Assembly: GCF_030388665.1 (NCBI RefSeq)
Contig: NZ_CP128846.1
Location: 4,600,501-4,664,500 of the forward strand
Reading direction: 5' to 3'
Origin: Streptomyces flavofungini
GTDB taxonomy: Bacteria > Actinomycetota > Actinomycetes > Streptomycetales > Streptomycetaceae
Length of the DNA: 64,000 nt
Below are positions 17,034 to 25,898 of this stretch, piece by piece (within the stretch, counting starts at the first letter, position 1; each line of letters begins with the position of its first letter). A model generated the notes under the pieces. That model was given only the letters and a program-made list of their open reading frames with translations. It was not told the origin of the DNA and did not search any database. The position numbers and the translations under genes were made by a program.

Positions 17034-17925
17034 TCAGCTGCGCCGTCCGCAGCACCACGACCACCACGATCACCGCGAACACCACCGCGCACGTCCCCCA
17101 CTGCACCAGGGCCCGCCGCTCGCGCGGGGCGTGCACCATGCCGTACGCGATGGCCACCCCCGCGATCAGACCGCCGACGTGGGCCTGCCAGGCGATGCCG
17201 CTCCAGGTGAAGGTGAAGAGCAGGTTCAGCGCGAGGAGCGCGATGACCGGGCGCATGTCGTAGTTCAGGCGCCGCATCAGGACCGCCGTCGCGCCGAGCA
17301 GGCCGAAGATCGCGCCGGAGGCGCCGAGGGAGGCCTTGCTCGCGTCCTCGAGGAGATAGGTGAGGGCGCTGCCGCCGAGGCCGGACAGCAGGTAGAGCGT
17401 CAGGTACCGGGCCCGGCCGAGGGCCGCCTCCAGGGGGCCGCCGAGCCACCACAGGCCCAGCATGTTGAACGCGATGTGCCAGATCTCCTGGTGCGTGAAC
17501 ATCGACGTGACCAGGCGATACGCCTGGCCGTCCGCGACGCCCTCGGTCGGCACGAACGGGTGCGGCGGCCACTCGCCGATCAGCACAAGGTCGCCGAGCA
17601 GACTGTCACCGCGCACCCGGACCGCGACGAACACCAGCAGGTTGATCGCCAGGATGATCTTCGTGAGCAGTCGGGGGTCCTGGGCGATGGTGCCCCCCGC
17701 GAGCGTGCGCGGCTGACTGGCCGCGGGCGAGTGCCCGGTGCCCGAGCCGCCCCGGACGCACTCGGGGCACTGGAAGCCGACCGAGGCGCTGATCATGCAC
17801 TCGGGGCAGATCGGCCGCTCGCAGCGCGTGCAGGTGATGCCGGTCTCCCGGTCCGGATGCCGGTAGCACGTCGGCGGGCCCTGCGCGTCCCGCGGCTCCT
17901 GCGGGCTGCCTGGCGCCTGGTCCAT
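17029..17925 (-). CDS. rhomboid family intramembrane serine protease with N-terminal zinc-binding motif
   Basis: A 298-residue protein. The N terminus (about residues 18-60) has paired Cys and His positions (CYRHPDRETGITCTRCERP, CPEC, CPEC), a small zinc-binding domain often seen on actinobacterial rhomboids. Six or more transmembrane helices follow from about 90, with HIAFNMLGLWWLGG, the catalytic Ser in LGASGAIFG and the partner His in AWQAHVGGLIAG. It should cleave membrane proteins within the bilayer. It ends with a short extra hydrophobic segment. Confidence 0.9.
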   Translation of the reverse strand: MDQAPGSPQEPRDAQGPPTCYRHPDRETGITCTRCERPICPECMISASVGFQCPECVRGGSGTGHSPAASQPRTLAGGTIAQDPRLLTKIILAINLLVFVAVRVRGDSLLGDLVLIGEWPPHPFVPTEGVADGQAYRLVTSMFTHQEIWHIAFNMLGLWWLGGPLEAALGRARYLTLYLLSGLGGSALTYLLEDASKASLGASGAIFGLLGATAVLMRRLNYDMRPVIALLALNLLFTFTWSGIAWQAHVGGLIAGVAIAYGMVHAPRERRALVQWGTCAVVFAVIVVVVVLRTAQLT

Positions 17926-17969
17926 TGCGGTCCCCTCATTCTCCGTACGAAGGCGGCGTGGCGAACGCG

Positions 17970-18004
17970 CCGCCCCGCCCTTCCTTTACGGATGGGCGGG
18001 GCGG
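17970..18004 (-). terminator. hairpin after the cyclophilin gene
   Basis: A perfect 11-bp inverted repeat (ccgccccgccc with gggcggggcgg, 13-base loop) lies 55 bases past the ppiA stop. It probably ends that transcript before the rhomboid gene. Confidence 0.6.
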
Positions 18005-18058
18005 TTTGGTTCCCTCACGGGTGCGCCGCGCGGGCGCGCCCGGAGCTCGCGGCGGCGC

Positions 18059-18592
18059 TCAGCCCTCGCGCGTCTCGATGACGACGGACTCGATCACGAC
18101 GTCGTTGACCGGGCGGTCGGTGCGCGGGTTGGTCTGGGTGCCGGCGATGACGTCCACGACCTTCTTGCCGGCGTCGGTGGAGACCTCGCCGAAGATGGTG
18201 TGCTTGCGCGTCAGCCAGGCCGTCGGCGCCACCGTGACGAAGAACTGCGAGCCGTTGGTGCCCGGTCCCGCGTTGGCCATCGCGAGCAGGTAGGGCTTGT
18301 CGAAGGCCAGGTCCGGGTGGAACTCGTCCTCGAACTCGTAGCCCGGGCCACCGGTGCCGTTGCCCAGCGGGTCGCCGCCCTGGATCATGAAGCCACTGAT
18401 CACGCGGTGGAAGACGGTGCCGTCGTAGAGCCTGTCCGTCGACTTCTTGCCGGTCGCGGGGTGCACCCACTCGCGCTCGCCCTGGGCGAGCTCAACAAAG
18501 TTCTTGACCGTCTTGGGCGCGTGATTCGGCAGAAGCCGGATCTCGATGTCGCCCTGGTTGGTCTTCAGGGTGGCGTAAAGCTGCTCGGCCAC
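18059..18592 (-). CDS. ppiA: cyclophilin-type peptidyl-prolyl cis-trans isomerase
   Basis: A 177-residue cytoplasmic cyclophilin. It carries the active-site FHRVISGFMIQGGDP, the substrate-binding NGSQFFVT and a C-terminal HTIFGEV. It interconverts cis and trans proline bonds during folding. The GTG at 18592 has GGAAGG just upstream. Longer in-frame extensions to 19057 lack coding character. The isomerase beside the rhomboid and crgA is a familiar Streptomyces order. Confidence 0.93.
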   Translation of the reverse strand: MAEQLYATLKTNQGDIEIRLLPNHAPKTVKNFVELAQGEREWVHPATGKKSTDRLYDGTVFHRVISGFMIQGGDPLGNGTGGPGYEFEDEFHPDLAFDKPYLLAMANAGPGTNGSQFFVTVAPTAWLTRKHTIFGEVSTDAGKKVVDVIAGTQTNPRTDRPVNDVVIESVVIETREG

Positions 18593-18878
18593 GATCTGCC
18601 TTCCGTTGTCCTCTGTGACCCTCCGATCCTCGCACGGACCGGATTGGGACGAGTAGCCACCGACTGGGCGCGCACCACGGGGATCCGTGGCATTGTCGTC
18701 GACAAGCTCCGCTCGTACCGAATTGGGCGCGTTCACGCCGTAGCGCACGGGTCGATTCCACAGGAGCCGCCGATGACCCGGATGCCCGCCCTCACATGCC
18801 CCGGATCCACCCGGCAGGCATGATCCCGGTAAGGGTGGAAAGGTGACATACCTATACGCCACCAAGGAGGAGGATCCC

Positions 18879-19601
18879 GTGACCCGCAAAGACAGCGTGC
18901 GCGCCGCGGCCGACTCGGCGAAGGAAAGCGTGCGGCACGCCGCGGACGCGGTGACCCCGTACGCGGACAAGGCGGCCGAGGCCAAGGACAAGGCCGCGCA
19001 CCTGGCGCAGGAGGCCCGGGCACGGCTCGCGCCGAAGGTGTCGCACGCCGCCCACACGGCCGCCGATCAGGCCCGCGCCCAGTTCGACGCGCATGTGGCA
19101 CCGCGTGTGGAGCAGGCCCGCAGCCATGTGCCGCCGAAGGTCGACCACGCGGCGCACGAGGCCGCCGTCCGCACCCGCAGGGCCGCCCGCCAGGCCGCCG
19201 ACTTCTCAAAGCCCCGCGTCGAGCACGCCGTGGCCGCGGCCGGGCCCGTCCGCGAGGAAGCCGCCGCCCGCGGCGCGGCGGCGCTCGCCGCGCTGCGCGG
19301 ACAGGTCTCGCCCGCGCAGATCGAGCAACTGGCCCGCCGGGGCGAACGCCGCGCCCGCGCCGGACGCCTCGCCAAGCGGCTCGCCGTCCTCGGCGCGCTC
19401 GCGGCCGGAGCCTTCGCCGTGTGGAAGTGGTGGGACAAACAGGCCAACCCGGACTGGCTGGTCGAGCCCCCCGCGGCCACGGAGGTCCCCGACCGGACAC
19501 CGCTCACGTCGGTCGACGGCAGCGCCCAGGCGTCCCTCGACCCCGAGGTCCAGGCCAAGCAGGCCGAGGCCGAGGCGGAGGGGCGCGAAGAGCGGGGCTG
19601 A
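18879..19601 (+). CDS. DUF5324-like Ala-rich membrane-associated protein
   Basis: A 240-residue protein. The first 160 residues are Ala/Lys/Glu/Arg-rich amphipathic helix with 11-residue-like periodicity (AAHLAQEARARLAPK and similar), reminiscent of late-embryogenesis or apolipoprotein-like helices. One transmembrane segment lies near 172-190 (LAVLGALAAGAFAVWKWW), followed by an acidic C-terminal tail. It resembles the Streptomyces DUF5324 family. The function is unknown; membrane or lipid association is inferred from composition. The GTG at 18879 is preceded by AAGGAGGAGG. Confidence 0.75.
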   Translation: MTRKDSVRAAADSAKESVRHAADAVTPYADKAAEAKDKAAHLAQEARARLAPKVSHAAHTAADQARAQFDAHVAPRVEQARSHVPPKVDHAAHEAAVRTRRAARQAADFSKPRVEHAVAAAGPVREEAAARGAAALAALRGQVSPAQIEQLARRGERRARAGRLAKRLAVLGALAAGAFAVWKWWDKQANPDWLVEPPAATEVPDRTPLTSVDGSAQASLDPEVQAKQAEAEAEGREERG

Positions 19602-19842
19602 GCCCGGGGGCCGGCGGGTGTGTGACCGCCCTAGGGCCCGGCGGGTGCGTGACCGCCTCCGCGGCACCGCCCGCCACGGCCCACCGAGCCCGTGAACAGC
19701 CCCGTGGACACGTGAACAGCCCCGTGGCCGGCCACAGCAGCGCCGCGTGCTCAGCAAAGCCCCGTGCTCAGCGGAGGTACGGAGGAACCCCGTGCTCAGC
19801 GGTGAGCACGGAGGAACAGAACACCGGTGGTACGGAGGCGGC
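19602..19842. repeat. intergenic short direct repeats
   Basis: This gap between convergent genes is built of short repeats: gcccggcgggtgcgtgaccg (near-duplicate at about 19611 and 19636), gtgaacagccccgtgg (twice at about 19691-19725), and ccccgtgctcagcgg (about 19760-19802). No gene is apparent. Confidence 0.6.
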
Positions 19843-20556
19843 TCACAGGACGAGTCGCCCCTCCACCACCTCCCGCGCCACCGCGGCGAGCTTCCGCTGC
19901 CGTCCACGCGCGTGCCCGCGGAGGATCCCGAAGGCCTCGTCCATGGTCAGCGACCGCTGGGCCGCGAGCACGCCTTTGGCCTGCTCGATGATGAGGCGGC
20001 TGGTCAGGGCGTGCTCCAGCTGACCGGCCAGGGTGCGGCTGCGGCTCAGCTCCAGGTCCCGCAGCAGCACGATGGCCACGATGTCCGCGAGGGACTGGCC
20101 GAGCATCAGCGCCTCGTCGGTGAGCGGCGCGTCCTCGCTGCCGAAGAGCACCAGCGCGCCGATGACCTGATCGCGCCCGCGCAGGGGCCGCGCCGCGACC
20201 TCCGTGTAGCCGAGGGCGAGGGCCCGAGGCACATAGTGCGGCCAGCGATGGCGGACGACGGAGCCCCTCAGGTCGGTCCTGGGTACCGGAGCCCCGGTGG
20301 CCCAGCAGTGCGGGCCGGGCCCCTGGTCGCGATGGTGCGCGTCCAGGACCAGTTCCCTGGCCTCGTCCTGGGACGCGTAGACCTCCCCGGACCCGGTGCC
20401 CGCCGCGAGCAGGACACCGCAGGCACGGGCTCCGACGATTTCCCTGCTGTGCGCCGCGAGCGCGGTGAGCAGGGCTGGAGGGTCGAGCAGCACGTCAGAG
20501 TTGCCTCCGGCCAGTTCCACGAAGATGTCGGCCAGGTGTTGCTGTGGCGTGGTCAT
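19843..20556 (-). CDS. GAF and ANTAR domain protein
   Basis: A 237-residue protein. A GAF-like sensor domain covers about residues 15-165, and an ANTAR RNA-binding domain about 170-230 (LTSRLIIEQAKGVLAAQRSLTMDEAFGILRGHAR). ANTAR domains bind paired RNA hairpins and prevent transcription termination. The GAF domain would sense a small ligand or redox signal, which cannot be told from sequence. Its ATG overlaps the stop of the previous GAF-ANTAR gene (ATGA), so the two are probably made together and may form heterodimers. Confidence 0.85.
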   Translation of the reverse strand: MTTPQQHLADIFVELAGGNSDVLLDPPALLTALAAHSREIVGARACGVLLAAGTGSGEVYASQDEARELVLDAHHRDQGPGPHCWATGAPVPRTDLRGSVVRHRWPHYVPRALALGYTEVAARPLRGRDQVIGALVLFGSEDAPLTDEALMLGQSLADIVAIVLLRDLELSRSRTLAGQLEHALTSRLIIEQAKGVLAAQRSLTMDEAFGILRGHARGRQRKLAAVAREVVEGRLVL

Positions 20557-21416
20557 GATGGCCCTTCCGGGGTGAGCTCGAGTTCGCCGGTCACGATTCC
20601 CCGCGCGTACGTCTCCAACGGCACCCCGAGCGTGAAGGCGCGGGCCTTGATGAGCGCCAGCGCGTCCTCAACGCGCCGGCCGATGTGCACGGACACCACG
20701 CCGGCCGCCTGCTGCACGATCTCCCGGTGGTCGGTCCCGCCGTACAGCTCGGGGTCGGCGTCGGGGTCGAGGAGCACGGTGCGGGCCAGCGCCCCGACGA
20801 TGTCTGTGAGCGCCTGGGTGCCCACGAGCCCGGGACGCGGGTCGAACACCGCGAGCGCGCCGAAGCAGCGCCCGGTGGTGTCGAGGGGCGCGGCGACGAC
20901 CTCGTGGATCCCGAGCGTGGTGAGGGCGGGGCCGTAGCAGGGCCAGCGCTGCTCGATCGCGTCGCGCGAGGCGACGACGAGCCGGCAGTTGGCCGTGGCG
21001 TCCCGGGTGGGACCCTCACCGAGCATGAACTCCAGGTCCTGGGCGACACGCGCCGGCTCGTTGGACGCGGCGACGGCGAGCTGGCTGTGGTCGGCGTCGA
21101 CCAGCGTGAGCGCCGCGCTGCTGGTGCCGCACGCCTCGGCGACGCCGGTCATGAACCGCGGCCTGGCCCCCTCTCCCTGCTGCCAGCCCGTGAGCTTGTG
21201 CGCGAAGGCCTCCTGAAGCCGTGCCGACGAGCGGTGGCAGCCTGCCGTGGAGTGCAGCATCGTGGCCATCTGCACGTACACGTCGCTCCCCGACTCCGCC
21301 GCCTTCCGTTCGTACCGCTCGGCGGCTTCCTCGGCGCTTCGTGCGCGCTCCCGCGCCCGTGCGGCACGGCTCCATGCTGCTGCCGCGTGCTCGGCGGCGC
21401 CATCGCCCGTGGTCAT
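20553..21416 (-). CDS. GAF and ANTAR domain protein with N-terminal helical region
   Basis: A 287-residue protein. An Ala/Arg/Glu-rich helical N terminus (about residues 10-70) is followed by a GAF domain (about 75-215) and a C-terminal ANTAR domain (about 220-280, YGGTDHREIVQQAAGVVSVH then GRRVEDALALIKARAF). It is translationally coupled to the second ANTAR protein. A two-gene unit of overlapping ANTAR proteins beside CheB/CheR genes suggests a shared signalling role, but no target RNA was found. Confidence 0.82.
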   Translation of the reverse strand: MTTGDGAAEHAAAAWSRAARARERARSAEEAAERYERKAAESGSDVYVQMATMLHSTAGCHRSSARLQEAFAHKLTGWQQGEGARPRFMTGVAEACGTSSAALTLVDADHSQLAVAASNEPARVAQDLEFMLGEGPTRDATANCRLVVASRDAIEQRWPCYGPALTTLGIHEVVAAPLDTTGRCFGALAVFDPRPGLVGTQALTDIVGALARTVLLDPDADPELYGGTDHREIVQQAAGVVSVHIGRRVEDALALIKARAFTLGVPLETYARGIVTGELELTPEGPS

Positions 21417-21488
21417 ATCCAGCAGCGTACGCCCGGTAGTTGCCCCGGAGGAGGCGGTTTCGGGCTTCTCCACCCGATGGCTGGGACT

Positions 21489-21536
21489 ACGCCATCGGGC
21501 CAGGGGATGCCTGGACGCCATCGGGCCAGGGGATGC
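21489..21536. repeat. 22-bp direct repeat between signalling genes
   Basis: acgccatcgggccaggggat, plus gc, occurs at 21489-21510 and again at 21515-21536, separated by four bases. It lies upstream of the ANTAR gene pair on the minus strand, 73 or more bases before its start, so it could be part of the promoter region. Confidence 0.7.
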
Positions 21537-21600
21537 GTGGCCCCGGCGGCACGCGCGCTGGCAGGAGCGCGACTACCGATCCCGTACGAGATCGCCCACG

Positions 21601-23469
21601 TCAGCCGGCGGAGCGGTCCGGAGCCTCCTCCATGAGGAGCACCACGCCCCCGTGATGGCCGTCGAACGGCGAGCACACCACGTTGCACACGATGGGCCGG
21701 CCGATGCGGCTCACAGCGCGGACCGCAGCCGTGTCGGTGCGCTTTCCGGTGTCGATGCACGCCTGGATGGCCGGCCTCAACTCCTCGGTGGGCAGCCCGA
21801 AGTCGAGCTTGAAGAACACCTTGTCGGCGACCTCGTCGGCGCGCAGGCCCCACAGCTCGGCGGCGCCGCGGTTCCAGCTCTTGACCCGCTTCTCCCCGTC
21901 GAGGACCACCACGCCCGCGGCGACGCTGCTCATCACGCCTTCCAGAAAGGCGCGGGCCTCGTCCAGCTCCTCGCTGCGGATGCGCATCTCCTCGTTCATC
22001 GTCTCCAGTTCCTCGTTGCCGGACTGGAGCTCTTCGTTGGTGGTCTCCAACTCCTCGTTCGTCGACTGGAGTTCCTCGTTGGTCGTCTCCAGCTCCTCGA
22101 TGCTGGACTGGAGCTCCTCGTTGGTGGTCTCCAACTCCTCGTTCGTCGACTGGAGCTCCTCGTACGCCGTCTCCAGCTCCTCGCGTACGCGCTTTATCTC
22201 GGACTTGAGCTGGGTGGTGACCGTGACGTCGGTGAACGTGATGATGGTGGCCGCGGCGAGGCCGGTGGGGCCGGTGAGGGGCTGGATGAGGATGTCGAAG
22301 AACTGGACGTCCTCGCCCACGCGCCGCTCGACGCGGTTGACCCGCAGGGTCCTGCGCTCGTGCGTCGCCTGCTCGATCAGGGAGCGCAGCTCGACGGGGC
22401 GGTAGGAGATCTCCAGGTCCTGGAAGGGACGGCCCAGGTCGTTGGTGGTGAGGGCGAACTGCACCCGGGCACTGCTGTTGATCAGCGCGACGGTGCCGTC
22501 GGCGTCGACCGCGACGGCCGGGAGCGGGATGGCGTCGAGGATGAGGTCGCGCGTCTGCCGGTTGCGCGCCACCGTGCGCTGTTCCGCGCCCGCGATCGCC
22601 CTGATCTTCAGCGGCGCGGGCTGGTAGGGCGGCCCGGCCTCGCCCGGCCGGCGCCGGAAGACGCGCTGGCGCATGCTCACCACCTCGAAGCGGTCCGCGT
22701 CGTTGAGGAGCATCTCCGCCTTGCCGAGGAAGAGATGGCCGCTCTCGCGCAGCGCGAAGTGGAAGCGGTCCACGATCTGGGTCTGCGCCTCGACGTTGAA
22801 GTACATCAGCGTGTTGCGGCAGACCAGCAGGTCGAGGCGGGAGATGGGGGCGTCGCGGGTCACGTCGTGCCGCCCGAAGATGACCCGGCGGCGCAGGTCG
22901 GGCCGGAAGCTGTACTGGGCGCCGTTCTGCTCGAAGTACTTCTCGCGCAGCTCCGCGGGCAGCGCTTCGAGGGACTTGGCGCTGTAGAGGGCGGAGCGGG
23001 CGTCCCGCAGCGCCTCCTCGTCGACGTCCGTGCCGTAGATCTTGATGCGGTTGAGGCTCTCCTCGACGCCCAGCGACTCGGCGAACATGATCGCCAGGGA
23101 GTAGGCCTCCTCGCCGCTGGAGCAGCCCGCGCTCCACACCCGGATCTCTTCCTGCGGCTCCTTGTCGGCGAGGATCTCGGGGAGGATCTCGCGCTGCAGG
23201 AACGTCCACGCGTCCGGGTCGCGGAAGAGCGAGGTGACGTTGATCAGGATCGTGTTGAACAGCGCGCCGAACTCGTCCGCGCTGGTCTCCAGGCGGTCGC
23301 GGTAGTCCGAGTACGTCGCCGCATCGACGTCGGACATCCGCTTGCGGATCCGGCGGCCCAGGGAGGACCGCTTGTATCCGGTGAAGTCGAAGCCGCGGGC
23401 GTCCCGGAGAAAGCCGAGGAGTTCCTCCAGTTCCTCGTCCGTCTCCGCGTCGTGCAGGTCACCCATCAT
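21601..23469 (-). CDS. CheR methyltransferase-PAS-coiled-coil protein
   Basis: A 622-residue hybrid. Residues 1-275 form a CheR-type SAM methyltransferase with a helical N-terminal domain, RVWSAGCSSGEEAYSLA as the SAM loop and LVCRNTLMYF. A first PAS domain lies near 300-410. A long Glu/Leu coiled coil (about 415-490) repeats ELQSTNEELETTNEE-type units, and a second PAS domain covers about 500-610. Such proteins are usually followed by a histidine kinase domain, absent here. The ATG overlaps the CheB stop (ATGA). With no chemoreceptor in the window, methylation of another target is likely. Confidence 0.88.
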   Translation of the reverse strand: MMGDLHDAETDEELEELLGFLRDARGFDFTGYKRSSLGRRIRKRMSDVDAATYSDYRDRLETSADEFGALFNTILINVTSLFRDPDAWTFLQREILPEILADKEPQEEIRVWSAGCSSGEEAYSLAIMFAESLGVEESLNRIKIYGTDVDEEALRDARSALYSAKSLEALPAELREKYFEQNGAQYSFRPDLRRRVIFGRHDVTRDAPISRLDLLVCRNTLMYFNVEAQTQIVDRFHFALRESGHLFLGKAEMLLNDADRFEVVSMRQRVFRRRPGEAGPPYQPAPLKIRAIAGAEQRTVARNRQTRDLILDAIPLPAVAVDADGTVALINSSARVQFALTTNDLGRPFQDLEISYRPVELRSLIEQATHERRTLRVNRVERRVGEDVQFFDILIQPLTGPTGLAAATIITFTDVTVTTQLKSEIKRVREELETAYEELQSTNEELETTNEELQSSIEELETTNEELQSTNEELETTNEELQSGNEELETMNEEMRIRSEELDEARAFLEGVMSSVAAGVVVLDGEKRVKSWNRGAAELWGLRADEVADKVFFKLDFGLPTEELRPAIQACIDTGKRTDTAAVRAVSRIGRPIVCNVVCSPFDGHHGGVVLLMEEAPDRSAG

Positions 23470-24098
23470 TGCCTCTTGTCCTCGACGAGCCCGCGGATGA
23501 TCGCGGCGATCTCCTCCAGGGGTAGCACGAAGTCCACTGCGCCCGTACCCACGGCAGCCTCGGGCATGCCTCGGAACTCGGCCGATCCTGGATCCTGCGC
23601 GATGACGGTGCCGCCGCGCGACTTCACCGCGGTGACGCCCGTCGCCCCGTCCCGGCCCGTCCCCGTCAGGACGCAGGCGATCGCCCGGTGTCCGTACGCA
23701 CCCGCCACCGATTCGAACAGCAGGTCGGCCGAAGGGCGTACGAAGTGTACGAGCGCGCTCCTCGACAGGGTGAGGGCGCCCGCCGGGTCCACCAGGAGGT
23801 GCCGGTCGGGCGGGGCGATGTACACGGTGCCCGGCAGCGCGGGCTCGTCCTGCTCCGCGAGCTTCACGTTCAGCCCGGTGCGCCGGCCGAGCACCTCGGC
23901 GATGACCGTGCGGTGGCGGGGGTCCAGGTGCTGGACGAGGAGGACGGGCACCGGGAACTCGGGGCCGAGGGCGTCGAGCACCACGGCCACACCGTGCACG
24001 CCACCGGCCGACGCGGCCATGGCCACCACCGAGAAGGAGGCCTCCGGGCCCTCGGGGTCCGCGTACGACGGCTGCTCCGCCGGCTGATGAGCCGTCAC
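23466..24098 (-). CDS. CheB-type methylesterase domain protein
   Basis: A 210-residue protein consisting of the CheB catalytic domain without a receiver domain. The catalytic Ser lies in AMAASAGGVHG, the His in VQHLDPRH and the Asp in LTGTGRDGATGV. It would hydrolyse glutamyl methyl esters made by the overlapping CheR-like protein. The GTG at 24098 gives the expected domain start; upstream sequence is not CheB-like. The lack of a receiver domain means it is not controlled by the usual CheA phosphotransfer. Confidence 0.87.
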   Translation of the reverse strand: MTAHQPAEQPSYADPEGPEASFSVVAMAASAGGVHGVAVVLDALGPEFPVPVLLVQHLDPRHRTVIAEVLGRRTGLNVKLAEQDEPALPGTVYIAPPDRHLLVDPAGALTLSRSALVHFVRPSADLLFESVAGAYGHRAIACVLTGTGRDGATGVTAVKSRGGTVIAQDPGSAEFRGMPEAAVGTGAVDFVLPLEEIAAIIRGLVEDKRQ

Positions 24099-24375
24099 GC
24101 CGTCGAGCCTAGCGCGGGCGGTTGCCCGGAGGGCCGACACGGCTGAGAAACCCGGGTGCGGTGGCGCGAATGTGTGCGGGGCGCACCTACGCGGCGCCGC
24201 GAGCGTCCACGCACCCGGCCGTTCACCCTCCCGTGGACACCCCCGCACCCGGCACCCGGCACCCCCTCCCGGGGGCACCGCCCGCGCGCCGCCCCGCGCC
24301 CTGGGCCTCCCGCCCTTACGCCATGCGGCCCAACCGGCCGTGCGCACCCGGGCCGTCGCGCGTGTCCTTGCAGGT

Positions 24376-25095
24376 ATGGGCTACGGCATAGACGGCCCGC
24401 GCGAAGCGGGCACCACACGACGGGACGCACTCGGACTCGCCGCGGGACTGCTGGCCGGCGGAGCGCTGTCAGGGGCGCTCGCTCCCCCGGCCGCCGCGGA
24501 CGAGGGCGACGACGACTGGATGCACCAGCAGGGCGACTGGGCCTTCGGTGACGAGGCGCAGGCGGCGCAGGACGACTCGTGCGTCGCGGACCTCGACGAG
24601 AGGTTCGAGGCGGACCTCGCCGCCGCGGAGGCCCTGCTCCCCGTGGAGGACAGCCGCGGACTCGGCGCCGCCGCGGCCCCCACGGCCCGCTACACCCGGC
24701 CGCTGCGCCGCCGCTACCGCGTCACCTCGCGCTACGGCGTGCGCGGCAACTGGGCCGCGGGGCACCACACCGGCATCGACCTCGGGGTGCCGCGCGGGAC
24801 CCCCGTGTACGCGGTGACCAGCGGTGTCGTCGTGCTCGCCCGCTGGTCGGGGGCGTACGGCAAGGCCGTGACGGTGCGGATGCCGGACAAGCGCTATGTG
24901 CTGTTCGCGCATCTCTCGCGGATCTCGGTGCGCCAGGGCCAGCGCATCCGCACCGGCGCCCGCATCGGCTACAGCGGCGCCACCGGACGTGCCACGGGCC
25001 CGCACCTCCACTTGGAGATACGGGCCCGGCGCGGCTACGGCTCGGACATCAACCCCGTCTCCTACCTGGCCAGGCGAGGGGTACGGCTGCTGTAG
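24376..25095 (+). CDS. secreted M23 family metallopeptidase with Tat-like signal
   Basis: A 239-residue protein. A signal at about residues 12-42 has a twin-arginine motif (TTRRDALGLAAGLLAGGAL) ending near PPAAADE. An acidic helical stretch precedes the M23 lysostaphin-like domain, which has the zinc ligands in HHTGIDLG and the HxH in GPHLHLEIRAR. It should cleave peptide crosslinks of peptidoglycan outside the cell. The 276-base leader after cheB is Pro/Arg-type GC-rich DNA without a clear gene. It stands just before the chaplin island and may remodel the wall there, which is inference. Confidence 0.85.
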   Translation: MGYGIDGPREAGTTRRDALGLAAGLLAGGALSGALAPPAAADEGDDDWMHQQGDWAFGDEAQAAQDDSCVADLDERFEADLAAAEALLPVEDSRGLGAAAAPTARYTRPLRRRYRVTSRYGVRGNWAAGHHTGIDLGVPRGTPVYAVTSGVVVLARWSGAYGKAVTVRMPDKRYVLFAHLSRISVRQGQRIRTGARIGYSGATGRATGPHLHLEIRARRGYGSDINPVSYLARRGVRLL

Positions 25096-25123
25096 CGGCT
25101 TGTCCGGAGCGCTCGGCCGCGGG

Positions 25124-25405
25124 CTACTGGACGGCGGGCACCGCGTTGGTCACGGGCGCCACCAGGTCGGTGAGCTGGTGCAGTTGGTTCAGCTGGTGCA
25201 GACCGCCGAGCTGGCTCGCGACCGTGGGCACCTCGGCCCGGCGCTCGGCGGGGATGCCGGAGGTCTGCAGGTCGTCGATCGTGTCCAGGACGGAGATCTT
25301 GGACGCCGTCGACGCGTCGGGGGACGCGTGCGCGGCGGGCGCGGCCAGCGCGGCGGCACCGGCGGCGAGGGAGACGGCGGCCATGATTCGGCGTGCTGAT
25401 GTCAT
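25124..25405 (-). CDS. small secreted protein
   Basis: A 93-residue protein with a signal peptide (MTSARRIMAAVSLAAGAAAL, cleavage near AAHA-SP) and a mature part of about 65 residues. The C terminus carries a Leu/Gln/His pattern, GLHQLNQLHQLTDLVAP. No cysteine is present. The function is unknown. Similar small Leu/Pro-rich secreted proteins recur in this island (29173, 29760), which suggests a role at the cell surface. The ATG at 25405 is chosen because the signal peptide begins there. Confidence 0.65.
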   Translation of the reverse strand: MTSARRIMAAVSLAAGAAALAAPAAHASPDASTASKISVLDTIDDLQTSGIPAERRAEVPTVASQLGGLHQLNQLHQLTDLVAPVTNAVPAVQ

Positions 25406-25541
25406 GCCCTCACAAACGCCCGGGGGCGGTGAAGGATACGGCTCGCGGACCGCTGTCACTCAGGAAGCCCACCCCGTCCCGGACCGTTCTCCGGAATTCC
25501 TCGACCCCCCGTACGACACGAATACGCAAAGCCTCACGCGG

Positions 25542-25570
25542 CGTGACTTCGTGTCAACACCGTGCGTTAG
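25542..25570 (+). promoter_or_regulatory. candidate BldN-type promoter of the short chaplin gene
   Basis: CGTGAC at 25542 and CGTTAG at 25565 are separated by 17 bases. They resemble the reported BldN consensus (CGTAAC and CGTTGA). BldN is known to control chaplin and rodlin genes. The match is imperfect and equivalents were not found before the other chaplins. Confidence 0.35.
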
Positions 25571-25624
25571 AGGAACTGCGGTCGTTCCTATGCGGCCGTA
25601 CTTCCCCAGTAAAAGGAGAACGTG

Positions 25625-25891
25625 ATGTCTCGCATCGCGAAGGCAGCCGCCGTCACGCTCGGCGCCGGTGCCGTCGTACTCAGCGGTGCCGCGCTTGCCT
25701 CGGCGGACGCGGGCGCGCAGGGCAAGGCCGTCGGCTCCCCCGGTGTGCTCTCGGGCAACCTGGTCCAGGTCCCCGTCAACGTCCCGGTGAACGTCTGCGG
25801 CAACACCGTCGACCTCGTCGGCCTGCTGAACCCCGCGTTCGGCAACACCTGCGTCAACAAGGGTGAGATGCACGGCGGCTACGGCAAGTGA
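25625..25891 (+). CDS. chpG: short chaplin, ChpG-like by position
   Basis: An 88-residue protein. The signal peptide (about 1-28) ends at ALASADA. The chaplin domain runs from about 29 to 78 with GSPGVLSGNLVQVPVNVPVN, two cysteines (CGN and NTC) and NPAFGN. A short extra tail, KGEMHGGYGK, follows. Chaplins assemble into amyloid-like surface films that make aerial hyphae and spores hydrophobic. The ATG with GGAG six bases upstream is preferred to GTG at 25622. Its place beside melC2 matches the position I recall for chpG in S. coelicolor. Confidence 0.9.
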   Translation: MSRIAKAAAVTLGAGAVVLSGAALASADAGAQGKAVGSPGVLSGNLVQVPVNVPVNVCGNTVDLVGLLNPAFGNTCVNKGEMHGGYGK

Positions 25892-25898
25892 CGCCGAA

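Noticed and set aside
24099..24375. A c-di-AMP (ydaO-type) riboswitch before the M23 peptidase
   Set aside because: Such riboswitches precede some Streptomyces wall hydrolase genes, but the conserved motifs were not found in this leader.
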